Shown here: positions 1 to 5,780 of the stretch, piece by piece
Numbering within the stretch: the first letter of the stretch is position 1
How the letters are laid out: each line of letters begins with the position of its first letter
NCBI GenBank assembly: GCA_903917955.1
Contig: CAIXCO010000245.1
Span: 1-6,994 of the forward strand
Source of the DNA: an uncultured Chlorobiaceae bacterium
GTDB taxonomy: Bacteria > Bacteroidota > Chlorobiia > Chlorobiales > Chlorobiaceae
Reading direction: 5' to 3'
DNA: 6,994 nucleotides
Program-made: the position numbers and the translations under genes
Notes under the pieces: generated by a model
The model's database searches: none
Told to the model about the DNA's origin: nothing
The model's input: the letters and a program-made list of their open reading frames with translations, nothing else

Positions 1-165
1 GGATCGAATAAAACAGCCGAGCAGTTGCTGCCACAGAAAGAGCGGGAAGAGCAGATAAGGCGTGCAGCTTATCTCCGTTGGGAAGCGAAGGGGAAAAAGG
101 ATGGTACTGATCAGGATGACTGGCATGAAGCTGAAGCCACATTGGACGAGAAAATTGAAGACTGA
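1..165 (+). CDS. DUF2934-type small protein, C-terminal part (5' truncated by window edge)
   Basis: The window opens inside a reading frame (frame 1) that runs without a stop to TGA at 163-165, leaving the last 54 residues. The visible part is highly charged and contains a segment of the form EQIRRAAYLRWEAKG followed by a short linker and DWHEAEATL. This is the pattern of DUF2934 proteins: a helix with I-R-x-A-Y-x-x-W-E-x-x-G, then a W-x-x-A-E helix. These are small cytoplasmic proteins of unknown function, often found with low-complexity charged flanks. No catalytic residues are apparent. A strong terminator follows 21 bp after the stop, so this is the last gene of its transcript. The start lies outside the window. 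Family assignment is from pattern recognition only; the reading frame itself is well supported by the terminator placement. Confidence 0.7.
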   Translation, partial: GSNKTAEQLLPQKEREEQIRRAAYLRWEAKGKKDGTDQDDWHEAEATLDEKIED

Positions 166-186
166 GTAAAAACAGCTTTTGCTCAA

Positions 187-226
187 CGCCGAAAGACTCA
201 CGCCTCGTGGGTCTTTCGGCGTTTTT
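187..226 (+). terminator. Rho-independent terminator of the DUF2934 gene
   Basis: A 15-bp stem with one G-U pair (187-201 with 207-221) encloses a 5-nt loop, and five T residues follow at 222-226. This is a textbook intrinsic terminator. It separates the upstream transcript from the GDT1-like gene. Confidence 0.92.
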
Positions 227-257
227 GTTGGCATCACTCGATCTCTGTTTTTTCTGC

Positions 258-286
258 TTGCACCTCCCGCTCCATTACCCTATACT
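258..286 (+). promoter_or_regulatory. sigma70-type promoter of the GDT1-like gene
   Basis: A -35 box TTGCAC (258-263) and a -10 box TATACT (281-286) are separated by exactly 17 bp, matching the consensus at 4/6 and 5/6 positions. The predicted transcription start near 293 leaves a leader of about 30 nt before the ATG at 323. The location just after the preceding terminator supports the call. Confidence 0.65.
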
Positions 287-322
287 TGTGGTTTCATTTT
301 TTACCTCTAACCTCACCTCTCA

Positions 323-964
323 ATGGACGCATTCTGGCTTTCGCTTGTCATGATTTTTCTGGCTGAACTTGGAGATAAAACCCAGCTTGTCGCCCTGACA
401 CTTGCAACTTGTTATAATACCAGTGTTGTGTTATGGGGGATTTTTTGGGCAACCCTCGCCATTCATGTTTTTTCTGCAGGTATCGGCTGGTTTATCGGCG
501 ACAAACTACCTACAGAGTGGATTCAATTCGTGGCAGGTATAGCCTTTATTGCGTTTGGCTTCTGGACGCTTCGCGGTGATACGCTGGATGACGAAGGGAA
601 AAGCTGCAAAACTGGCATACATCCCTTTTGGCTGATCTTTTCCACCTTCTTTATGGCTGAGCTTGGCGACAAAACCATGCTCTCGACTATTACCCTTGCC
701 TCAACCCACCCTTTTCTGCCGGTCTGGATTGGCTCAACCATCGGGATGGTGCTTTCGGACGGGCTGGCAATTATTGCAGGAAAAATGCTCGGAGCACGAC
801 TCCCCGAAAACATCATCAAAATCGGGGCAGCTGTCATATTTTTTCTCTTCGGTATCTTCAGCATGTACCAGGGCGGTTCGGGATTTGCGCTCTCAATATG
901 GGGAGCTGCCGTAGCACTTATTACCCTGACGGGGTACATCTTTTTGCGAAAGCCAAAAGTCTGA
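323..964 (+). CDS. TMEM165/GDT1 (UPF0016) family membrane transporter, probably Mn2+/Ca2+
   Basis: This 213-aa protein is almost wholly hydrophobic and has the internal duplication diagnostic of the GDT1/TMEM165 family. The signature E-x-G-D-K-[ST] occurs twice, as ELGDKT at residues 15-20 and again at 113-118, each inside a predicted membrane helix. I count six to seven hydrophobic segments (about 3-30, 34-57, 65-83, 101-128, 132-153, 163-182 and 189-207). A short charged loop around residues 84-100 joins the two halves. Length is normal for bacterial members. Characterised relatives (human TMEM165, cyanobacterial Mnx, Vibrio MneA) move Mn2+ or Ca2+, with the acidic residues of the two motifs binding the ion. 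A role in manganese export or homeostasis is therefore inferred, and the ion cannot be fixed from sequence. No Shine-Dalgarno sequence precedes the ATG, but the promoter at 258-286 places it about 30 nt into the mRNA. It is convergent with lgt. Confidence 0.9.
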   Translation: MDAFWLSLVMIFLAELGDKTQLVALTLATCYNTSVVLWGIFWATLAIHVFSAGIGWFIGDKLPTEWIQFVAGIAFIAFGFWTLRGDTLDDEGKSCKTGIHPFWLIFSTFFMAELGDKTMLSTITLASTHPFLPVWIGSTIGMVLSDGLAIIAGKMLGARLPENIIKIGAAVIFFLFGIFSMYQGGSGFALSIWGAAVALITLTGYIFLRKPKV

Positions 965-978
965 CACCTCTCTTTCCG

Positions 979-1005
979 CAGCGGGGTACTCCTACATCCC
1001 CGCTG
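979..1005. terminator. Hairpin between convergent GDT1-like gene and lgt, overlapping the lgt stop
   Basis: A perfect 8-bp stem, CAGCGGGG (979-986) with CCCCGCTG (998-1005), encloses an 11-nt loop that contains the lgt stop codon (992-994 on the minus strand). It lies in the 27-bp gap plus the extreme 3' end of lgt, so it could stall transcription from both sides. Neither side has a U-tract, so it is not a standard intrinsic terminator. Confidence 0.4.
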
Positions 1006-1843
1006 GGCGTGCTGACGGCCTGTTGAAGAGATACACTGCCGCACCTGCGATCATCATGACAAAACAGAGCACCTGACCCATCGAAAAATCCAGGAACACA
1101 AAGCCGAGCTGGGCGTCAGGTTCACGAACGTATTCAATAAAAAAGCGGAAAAATCCGTACCCGAAAAGGTAGGCAGCCGAAAGAAATCCCGGAAAAGCGG
1201 ATTTTTTGCGCAAAAGCCAGAGGAGAAGAAAAAGCACAATCCCTTCGAAAAATGCTTCATAGAGCTGTGAAGGGTGGCGAAGCTGCCAGGTTGGAGCAAG
1301 CGGGAAATACATGCCAAATGCTGAATCGGTCACTCTTCCGAAGAGTTCGCCATTGATGAAGTTACCAAGACGGCCGAAGGTATAACCAAGAGGTATGGCC
1401 GGAATAAAAAGGTCAAATGTTTCAAAAAAACCTCTTTTCTGTGATTTCCTAAAAAACAGAAGGGAAATAATGACCCCAATCACCCCTCCGTGATAGGACA
1501 TGCCGGTAATGCCCGCAAACCGGCATCCTCCAGGAGTAGAGACAAAGGGAAGAAGCGTACCGAGAGGATCGGCAAGAAAAGAGCCCATTCCATAGAAAAG
1601 GATATAACCCAGTCGGCCACCCAGCACCACACCTACCATGGACCAGGTCAAACCATCGCCGACAAAGGATTTTTCAAAAGGGAGCTTTTCACTCTCAATG
1701 CGATAACGGCATAGCAGATAGACGACTCCGAAGGCAATGACATACATCATGCCATACCATCGAATGGCAAATGTACCGGCAGAAAAGATCACAGGATTCA
1801 TCTGTGAGGGCAACGACTGCCACCAATATAAAAAATCAGTCAT
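992..1843 (-). CDS. lgt: Phosphatidylglycerol--prolipoprotein diacylglyceryl transferase (Lgt)
   Basis: The enzyme transfers diacylglycerol from phosphatidylglycerol to the lipobox cysteine of prolipoproteins in the inner membrane, the first step of lipoprotein maturation. The 283-aa product is a polytopic membrane protein of normal Lgt length. Motifs are clear. The family signature GRLGNFINGELFGR is at 157-170 and includes R158, N161 and E166. MSYHGG has H118, which corresponds to E. coli H103. HPSQLYE begins at residue 190. A C-terminal segment IEYVREPDAQ has R240, which aligns with the essential E. coli R239. Hydrophobic helices lie around 15-45, 65-90, 118-132, 200-212, 220-236 and 256-273. 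The start ATG (complement of 1841-1843) gives the expected short periplasmic N-terminus with its WWQSLPSQMNPVIF-like beginning. No Shine-Dalgarno sequence is evident. It is transcribed away from aclB across a 111-bp intergenic region and converges on the GDT1-like gene. Confidence 0.97.
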   Translation of the reverse strand: MTDFLYWWQSLPSQMNPVIFSAGTFAIRWYGMMYVIAFGVVYLLCRYRIESEKLPFEKSFVGDGLTWSMVGVVLGGRLGYILFYGMGSFLADPLGTLLPFVSTPGGCRFAGITGMSYHGGVIGVIISLLFFRKSQKRGFFETFDLFIPAIPLGYTFGRLGNFINGELFGRVTDSAFGMYFPLAPTWQLRHPSQLYEAFFEGIVLFLLLWLLRKKSAFPGFLSAAYLFGYGFFRFFIEYVREPDAQLGFVFLDFSMGQVLCFVMMIAGAAVYLFNRPSARPAGM

Positions 1844-1954
1844 AACGATTGTTTATTTTTTGAAAAAATTGGAACAAATAAATATTTAGTTAACTTAAAA
1901 TCTTGCACTATTCTGTGCAGTGTTTCTACCCATTAACATACAAAATCCGATAGT
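1844..1954. promoter_or_regulatory. Divergent lgt/aclB intergenic region with an inverted repeat
   Basis: This AT-rich 111-bp spacer must hold the start signals of both lgt and aclB. On the plus strand, TTGAAA (1860-1865) lies 17 bp before TATTTA (1883-1888), a mediocre promoter candidate for aclB. No convincing minus-strand pair stands out. An inverted repeat TGCAC-6-GTGCA occupies 1904-1919, where a transcription factor could bind. Neither gene has a Shine-Dalgarno sequence in its last 15 nt. The promoter role follows from position; the exact boxes are uncertain. Confidence 0.55.
1904..1919. repeat. Inverted repeat upstream of aclB (candidate operator)
   Basis: TGCAC (1904-1908) and GTGCA (1915-1919) are perfect reverse complements separated by 6 bp. 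The 16-bp dyad begins 51 bp before the aclB ATG. Size and position suit a dimeric regulator site. A weak -10-like TATTCT fills the spacer (1909-1914). Arms of only 5 bp can arise by chance. Confidence 0.3.
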
Positions 1955-3151
1955 ATGGCTAAGATACTTGAAGGGCCAGCCATGAAACTATTCAACAAAT
2001 GGGGCATTCCTGTGCCAAATTATGTTGTGATCATGGATCCCGACCGCCTTGCGCAACTTGGGGAAGCTAATAAATGGTTGAGAGAATCAAAACTCGTTGT
2101 TAAAGCTCATGAAGCTATCGGTGGGCGATTCAAGCTCGGACTGGTCAAGCTTGGGCTAAATCTTGACGAGGCTTATGAAGCAGCAAAAGAGATGATTGGA
2201 CGTGAGATCGGTACATCAGTCGTTCATCAGGTTATTGTTGCCGAGATGCTTGACCATGATGAAGAGTATTATCTCTCCATTGCCGGTAACCGCGACGGAA
2301 GTGAGTTACTCCTTTCCAACAAGGGTGGAGTGGATATTGAAGAGAACTGGGATACCGTAAAACGGCTTTTCATTCCTCTTGATGAAACACCGACTCTTGA
2401 AACTATTACCGAAGCTGCTCTTGAAGCTGGTTTCACGGGTGAAATCGCTGAGCGTGTTGCTAAAATCGCATCACGACTTATTCTCTGTTTTGAAGATGAA
2501 GACGCTCAATCAATTGAGATCAATCCGCTTGTCATACGCAAGAGTGACATGCGCTTTGCAGCTCTTGACGCTGTCATGAATGTTGATTGGGATGCACGCT
2601 TCCGTCATGCTGACTGGGATTTTAAACCGGTTTCGGAAATTGGACGTTCCTATACTGAAGCTGAACAGCAGATAATGGATATCGATGCCCGAATCAAGGG
2701 ATCGGTCAAGCTGGTTGAAGTTCCGGGTGGAGACATTGCACTGCTTACTGCTGGCGGTGGCGCATCGGTTTTTTATTCTGACGCTGTGGTCGCTAGAGGC
2801 GGTTGCATTGCCAATTACGCAGAATATTCCGGTGATCCTCCGGATTGGGCTGTAGAGGCTCTGACAGAGACCATTTGTAGACTGCCCAATATCAAACATA
2901 TTATTGTCGGCGGCGCCATAGCCAATTTCACTGATGTCAAAGCAACCTTCAGCGGCATTATCAACGGATTCCGTGAGAGCAAATCGAAAGGGTTCCTTGA
3001 AAACGTGCAGATTTGGGTCAGACGCGGTGGACCGAATGAAAATCAGGGACTTGCCGCAATGAAAAAGCTGCAAGAAGAGGGATTCGACATTCACGTGTAC
3101 GATCGCAGCATGCCTATGACCGATATTGTTGACCTTGCCCTGAATTCATAA
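1955..3151 (+). CDS. aclB: ATP-citrate lyase subunit AclB (ATP-grasp / citrate-CoA ligase beta-like)
   Basis: This 398-aa protein corresponds to the N-terminal third of animal ATP-citrate lyase and resembles succinyl-CoA synthetase beta. Residues 1 to about 240 form the ATP-grasp fold, with the nucleotide-binding stretch VKAHEAIGGRFKLG at 49-62 and the metal-binding EINPL at 188-192. The rest is the citrate-binding domain, with LTAGGGASVFYSD at 264-276, NYAEYSGDP at 287-295 and IWVRRGGPNENQGL at 353-366, all highly conserved in ACL. With AclA it catalyses citrate + ATP + CoA to acetyl-CoA + oxaloacetate + ADP + Pi in the cytoplasm. This is the citrate-cleaving step that makes the TCA cycle run reductively in green sulfur bacteria. 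It is complete, with the size known for Chlorobium AclB. The ATG at 1955 begins with MAKILEGPAMKLF, as expected for the family. aclA follows after 61 bp with no terminator between them, so the pair is almost certainly co-transcribed. Confidence 0.97.
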   Translation: MAKILEGPAMKLFNKWGIPVPNYVVIMDPDRLAQLGEANKWLRESKLVVKAHEAIGGRFKLGLVKLGLNLDEAYEAAKEMIGREIGTSVVHQVIVAEMLDHDEEYYLSIAGNRDGSELLLSNKGGVDIEENWDTVKRLFIPLDETPTLETITEAALEAGFTGEIAERVAKIASRLILCFEDEDAQSIEINPLVIRKSDMRFAALDAVMNVDWDARFRHADWDFKPVSEIGRSYTEAEQQIMDIDARIKGSVKLVEVPGGDIALLTAGGGASVFYSDAVVARGGCIANYAEYSGDPPDWAVEALTETICRLPNIKHIIVGGAIANFTDVKATFSGIINGFRESKSKGFLENVQIWVRRGGPNENQGLAAMKKLQEEGFDIHVYDRSMPMTDIVDLALNS

Positions 3152-3212
3152 CAGCAAGGCGGTATCGCAGGAACCCCAAAGAGAAACTTCTAACTTATAA
3201 ACCGTAAGAATC

Positions 3213-5045
3213 GTGAGTATTTTAGCAAATAAGGATACACGAGCGGTCATCATTGGCGGTATTGCTGGAGTGAATGCTGCAAGGCGGATGGCTCAGTTCG
3301 ACTTTCTGATTAACCGGTCGCTGACGGTGCAGGCGTTTGTTTACCCGCCGGAAGAGGGCCAGCAGAAAGAGATTTACCGGGGAGGGGAGCTGAACAATGT
3401 TACAGTTTACTCCTCGCTCGCAAAAGCCCTTGAGGAGAACCCTCAAATAAATACAGCGCTTATCTATATTGGCGCATCCCGTGCATACCAGTCAGCAAAA
3501 GAGGCGCTTGATGCAAAAGGGATCAAGCTTGTGACCATGATTACCGAAGGGGTTCCGGAAAAAGATGCCAAACGACTGCGCAAGTATGCCATCGAGAAAG
3601 GCAAAATTTTCAACGGACCATCCTCGATTGGTATCATGTCGGCAGGTGAGTGTCGCCTTGGTGTTATTGGTGGAGAGTTCAAAAACCTGAAACTTTGTAA
3701 CCTCTACCGTCCAGGTTCGTTTGGTGTCATCACCAAGTCAGGCGGACTTTCGAACGAAGCGATGTGGCTTTGTGCCCAGAACGGCAACGGAATCACTTCG
3801 GCTGTAGCCATTGGCGGCGACTCTTATCCAGGCACAGACTTCGTCACCTATCTCAATATGTTTGAAAACGATCCAGAGACCAAGGCTGTCGTTATCATTG
3901 GAGAGGTAGGCGGAACACTTGAAGAAGAGGCGGCAGAGTGGTTCGGCAAGGAGATTCGCCGTATCAAACTGATCGCATCAATCGGCGGTACATGCCAGGA
4001 TGTTCTTCCCCAGGGAATGAAATTTGGCCATGCAGGCGCAAAAGAGGGTAAAAAGGGGCTTGGATCAGCACGCTCAAAAATCAATGCTCTCAGGGAAGCC
4101 GGAGCAGTTGTACCAGAGACCTTTGGTGGACTCAGCAAGGCAATCAAACAGGTCTATGAGGAGTTGCTCAAGAGCGGCGTCATAAAGCCGGAAGCGGAAC
4201 TTGACGAAGCGCTCCTTCCAGCACTTCCTCCAAGTGTTCAGGAGGTCATGAAGCAGGGTGACGTTATCGTAGAACCCCTCATTCGTACCACCATTTCTGA
4301 TGACCGTGGCGAAGAGCCCCGTTATGTTGGCTATGCCGCATCAGAACTGTGCGAGAAAGGATATGGTATCGAAGATGTTATCGGACTGCTGTGGAACAAG
4401 AAACTTCCATCAAGAGAGGAGTCTGAAATCATCAAACGCATTATCATGATTTCAGCCGACCACGGCCCGGCAGTCTCCGGCGCGTTCGGCTCCATTATTG
4501 CCGCATGTGCAGGAATCGACCTGCCACAGGCGGTCTCAGCAGGCATGACCATGATCGGACCACGATTCGGCGGCGCAGTCACCAATGCTGGAAAATATTT
4601 CAAATATGGTGTCAAGGAGTACCCGAACGACATCCCGGGATTTCTGAACTGGATGAAGCAGAATGTCGGCCCGGTTCCGGGCATCGGCCATAGGGTCAAG
4701 AGCGTCAAAAATCCGGATAAACGGGTAAAGTATCTGGTTGAATACGTTACAAAGCAGACGACGCTGCACACCCCATGCCTCGACTATGCACTGCAGGTCG
4801 AAAAAATTACCACAGCCAAAAAGGATAATCTTATCCTGAACGTAGACGGTACCATCGGCTGTGTTCTTGTTGATCTTGATTTCCCGGAATACTCGTTCAA
4901 CGGCTTCTTCGTTCTGGCACGCACCATCGGCATGATTGGCCACTGGATCGATCAGAACAATCAGAATTCGCGACTTATCAGGCTCTACGACTATCTGATC
5001 AACTACGCAGTCAAGGAAGAGCGCGAAGTACCGGAAAAAAAGTAG
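3213..5045 (+). CDS. aclA: ATP-citrate lyase subunit AclA (phosphohistidine CoA-ligase plus citrate-synthase-like lyase)
   Basis: This 610-aa protein matches the C-terminal two thirds of animal ATP-citrate lyase. Residues 1 to about 330 are succinyl-CoA synthetase alpha-like. They comprise a CoA-binding Rossmann region (AVIIGGIAGVNAARR, 11-25), SGGLSNE at 176-182, and FGHAGAKEGK at 271-280, whose H273 is the phosphorylated catalytic histidine. Residues about 345-610 are the citrate-synthase-like lyase domain, with SADHGPAVSGA (H417), GIGHRVKS (H493, R494), NVDGTIG (D545, equivalent to the catalytic aspartate of the human enzyme) and LARTIGMIGHWIDQ (R570) near the end. All key residues are present, so the enzyme should be active with AclB. 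Translation starts at GTG (3213), giving MSILANKDTRAV, the usual N-terminus. No strong ribosome binding site is seen in the 61-bp gap after aclB. A terminator lies 44 bp downstream. Confidence 0.97.
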   Translation: MSILANKDTRAVIIGGIAGVNAARRMAQFDFLINRSLTVQAFVYPPEEGQQKEIYRGGELNNVTVYSSLAKALEENPQINTALIYIGASRAYQSAKEALDAKGIKLVTMITEGVPEKDAKRLRKYAIEKGKIFNGPSSIGIMSAGECRLGVIGGEFKNLKLCNLYRPGSFGVITKSGGLSNEAMWLCAQNGNGITSAVAIGGDSYPGTDFVTYLNMFENDPETKAVVIIGEVGGTLEEEAAEWFGKEIRRIKLIASIGGTCQDVLPQGMKFGHAGAKEGKKGLGSARSKINALREAGAVVPETFGGLSKAIKQVYEELLKSGVIKPEAELDEALLPALPPSVQEVMKQGDVIVEPLIRTTISDDRGEEPRYVGYAASELCEKGYGIEDVIGLLWNKKLPSREESEIIKRIIMISADHGPAVSGAFGSIIAACAGIDLPQAVSAGMTMIGPRFGGAVTNAGKYFKYGVKEYPNDIPGFLNWMKQNVGPVPGIGHRVKSVKNPDKRVKYLVEYVTKQTTLHTPCLDYALQVEKITTAKKDNLILNVDGTIGCVLVDLDFPEYSFNGFFVLARTIGMIGHWIDQNNQNSRLIRLYDYLINYAVKEEREVPEKK

Positions 5046-5089
5046 TCCATTCATGATTCTCCGCCATTGAGCAACATGCTCACGGTATT

Positions 5090-5125
5090 AAAAAAGGCAG
5101 GAACCACAATTCCTGCCTTTTTTTT
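5090..5125 (+). terminator. Rho-independent terminator of the aclBA operon
   Basis: The stem GGCAGGAA (5096-5103) pairs with TTCCTGCC (5110-5117) around a 6-nt loop. It is preceded by six A and followed by eight T (5118-5125), so the stem can extend by A-T pairs. It is strong and potentially bidirectional, and it closes the aclBA transcript. Confidence 0.95.
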
Positions 5126-5127
5126 GT

Positions 5128-5156
5128 TTGACCTGAACGGGCATTAATTGTGAAAT
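5128..5156 (+). promoter_or_regulatory. Candidate sigma70 promoter for the RRM gene
   Basis: TTGACC (5128-5133; 5/6 matches) and TGAAAT (5151-5156; 4/6 matches) are separated by the optimal 17 bp. The -35 box begins 3 bp after the aclBA terminator T-tract. It competes with a second candidate at 5182-5208 whose -10 box is better but whose spacing is worse. Confidence 0.4.
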
Positions 5157-5169
5157 TGTTCAAAAAAAT

Positions 5170-5186
5170 AACAATAGAATATTGTT
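5170..5186. repeat. 7-bp-arm inverted repeat near the RRM promoter
   Basis: AACAATA (5170-5176) and TATTGTT (5180-5186) are perfect reverse complements separated by GAA. The dyad lies about 14 bp downstream of the first promoter candidate and overlaps the -35 box of the second. It could be an operator or the first hairpin of the leader. The region is AT-rich, which raises the chance of coincidence. Confidence 0.35.
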
Positions 5187-5334
5187 TTTAAACAGGTTAG
5201 GTTATATTTCGAGCATAAGGATGCCGTCCACCAGAATCCGCATATTTAAGAAATAATTAATTCCATGCATTTTATGTTTGAAAACGGCCGGTAATTACGT
5301 TAAACTTGGAATAGAATTCAGTCAATGGTTGGCT

Positions 5335-5378
5335 GATCGCTATTCAAGTAATTTGTGCCTTGGTTACTTGCGGCTATC
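5335..5378 (+). other. Potential leader hairpin upstream of the RRM gene
   Basis: CAAGTAA (5345-5351) pairs perfectly with TTACTTG (5364-5370) around a 12-nt loop, with two possible G-U pairs extending inward. After a small internal loop, GATCGC (5335-5340) can pair with GCTATC (5373-5378), with one mismatch. The 44-nt structure ends 36 nt before the ATG at 5415. It may influence translation or mRNA stability. The fold is drawn by eye and no energy has been computed. Confidence 0.4.
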
Positions 5379-5414
5379 TCTCTCTATCAATGCACATGTA
5401 CACTGAGATTAAAA

Positions 5415-5702
5415 ATGAATATTTACATCGGTAATTTGGCTTATACTGTTTCTGAAGATGATCTTCGTGATGCTTTCTCCGAATTTGGTGAGGTTGCAAA
5501 TGCGAGCATCATCAATGACAAGTTTTCAGGCCGCTCAAAAGGGTTTGGATTCGTTGAAATGCCTAAGGACAGTGAAGCTCGTGAAGCCATCGAATCAATG
5601 AACGGCAAAGATTTGAATGGCCGCACAGTAACGGTCAACGAAGCAAAACCTCGCGAGGAGAGACCACGCGAAGAAAGATCACCAAGAAGAGATCGCTACT
5701 AA
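5415..5702 (+). CDS. Small single-RRM RNA-binding protein (Rbp type)
   Basis: This 95-aa cytoplasmic protein consists of one RNA recognition motif and a short charged tail. RNP2 is IYIGNL at residues 3-8. RNP1 is the octamer KGFGFVEM at 42-49, with the RNA-stacking aromatics Y4, F44 and F46 in place. The fold runs to about residue 78, ending in a RTVTVNEAKPR strand. The tail (about 79-95) is rich in Arg, Glu and Pro, with PREERPREER-type repeats and SPRRDRY at the end, and probably adds non-specific RNA affinity. Such proteins in cyanobacteria and other bacteria are often cold- or stress-induced and act on RNA folding. I chose the ATG at 5415 because residue 3 then begins the first beta strand. 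A GTG 60 nt upstream would add 20 residues with no family counterpart. Only a weak GAG precedes the start. It has its own leader and terminator, so it is probably monocistronic. Confidence 0.95.
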   Translation: MNIYIGNLAYTVSEDDLRDAFSEFGEVANASIINDKFSGRSKGFGFVEMPKDSEAREAIESMNGKDLNGRTVTVNEAKPREERPREERSPRRDRY

Positions 5703-5723
5703 GCTTTTCGGCTATTTTTACCA

Positions 5724-5757
5724 AAACCCGGACAGGACGCGAGTTCTGTCCGGGTTT
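5724..5757 (+). terminator. Terminator hairpin after the RRM gene
   Basis: A perfect 12-bp stem, AAACCCGGACAG (5724-5735) with CTGTCCGGGTTT (5746-5757), is followed by CTTGTTT. The stem is very stable but the U-tract is imperfect, so some read-through into the DUF1003 gene is plausible. Confidence 0.85.
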
Positions 5758-5758
5758 C

Positions 5759-5775
5759 TTGTTTAAACAAAGGAG
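5759..5775 (+). promoter_or_regulatory. 12-bp palindrome plus strong ribosome binding site of the DUF1003 gene
   Basis: TTGTTTAAACAA (5759-5770) is a perfect palindrome. It abuts AGGAG (5771-5775), which lies 5 nt before the ATG at 5781. The AAAGGAG sequence is the only canonical Shine-Dalgarno sequence in the window and fixes the start. The palindrome could be an operator or fold the mRNA near the ribosome site. Confidence 0.6.
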
Positions 5776-5780
5776 CTTGT

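Larger units (their letters stand above)
5126..5414 (+). promoter_or_regulatory. 289-bp non-coding region: probable promoter and long leader of the RRM gene
   Basis: No plausible protein-coding frame is seen here. A promoter candidate is TTGACC (5128-5133), 17 bp, TGAAAT (5151-5156), which would give a transcript start near 5163 and a leader of about 250 nt. A second candidate is TTGTTT (5182-5187) with TATATT (5203-5208), at a short 15-bp spacing. Two inverted repeats lie inside (5170-5186 and 5335-5378, listed separately). Long structured leaders are known for cold-inducible RNA-binding protein genes in other bacteria, so a regulatory leader is a reasonable inference. An independent small RNA in this stretch cannot be excluded. 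Confidence 0.5.

Noticed and set aside
523..1044. 173-codon minus-strand open frame across the GDT1-like gene
   Set aside because: It is antisense to a clear transporter gene, runs into the lgt 3' end, and its composition (many Ser, Pro, Arg, no family motif) is that of a shadow frame.
1490..1714. 74-codon plus-strand frame opposite lgt
   Set aside because: It is antisense to conserved lgt motifs and is low-complexity Lys/Arg-rich, with no supporting start signal.
2510..3094. 194-codon minus-strand open frame inside aclB
   Set aside because: It is fully antisense to a well-conserved enzyme gene and has no recognisable motif or start signal.
4331..5054. Two long minus-strand open frames (146 and 172 codons) opposite aclA
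   Set aside because: They overlap each other and the conserved aclA lyase domain, and they show no protein-family pattern; both are shadows of aclA codon use.
5355..5414. 20-residue N-terminal extension of the RRM protein from a GTG start
   Set aside because: The extension has no RRM counterpart, the GTG lies in the loop of a potential hairpin, and the ATG at 5415 places the first beta strand and RNP2 at the usual position.
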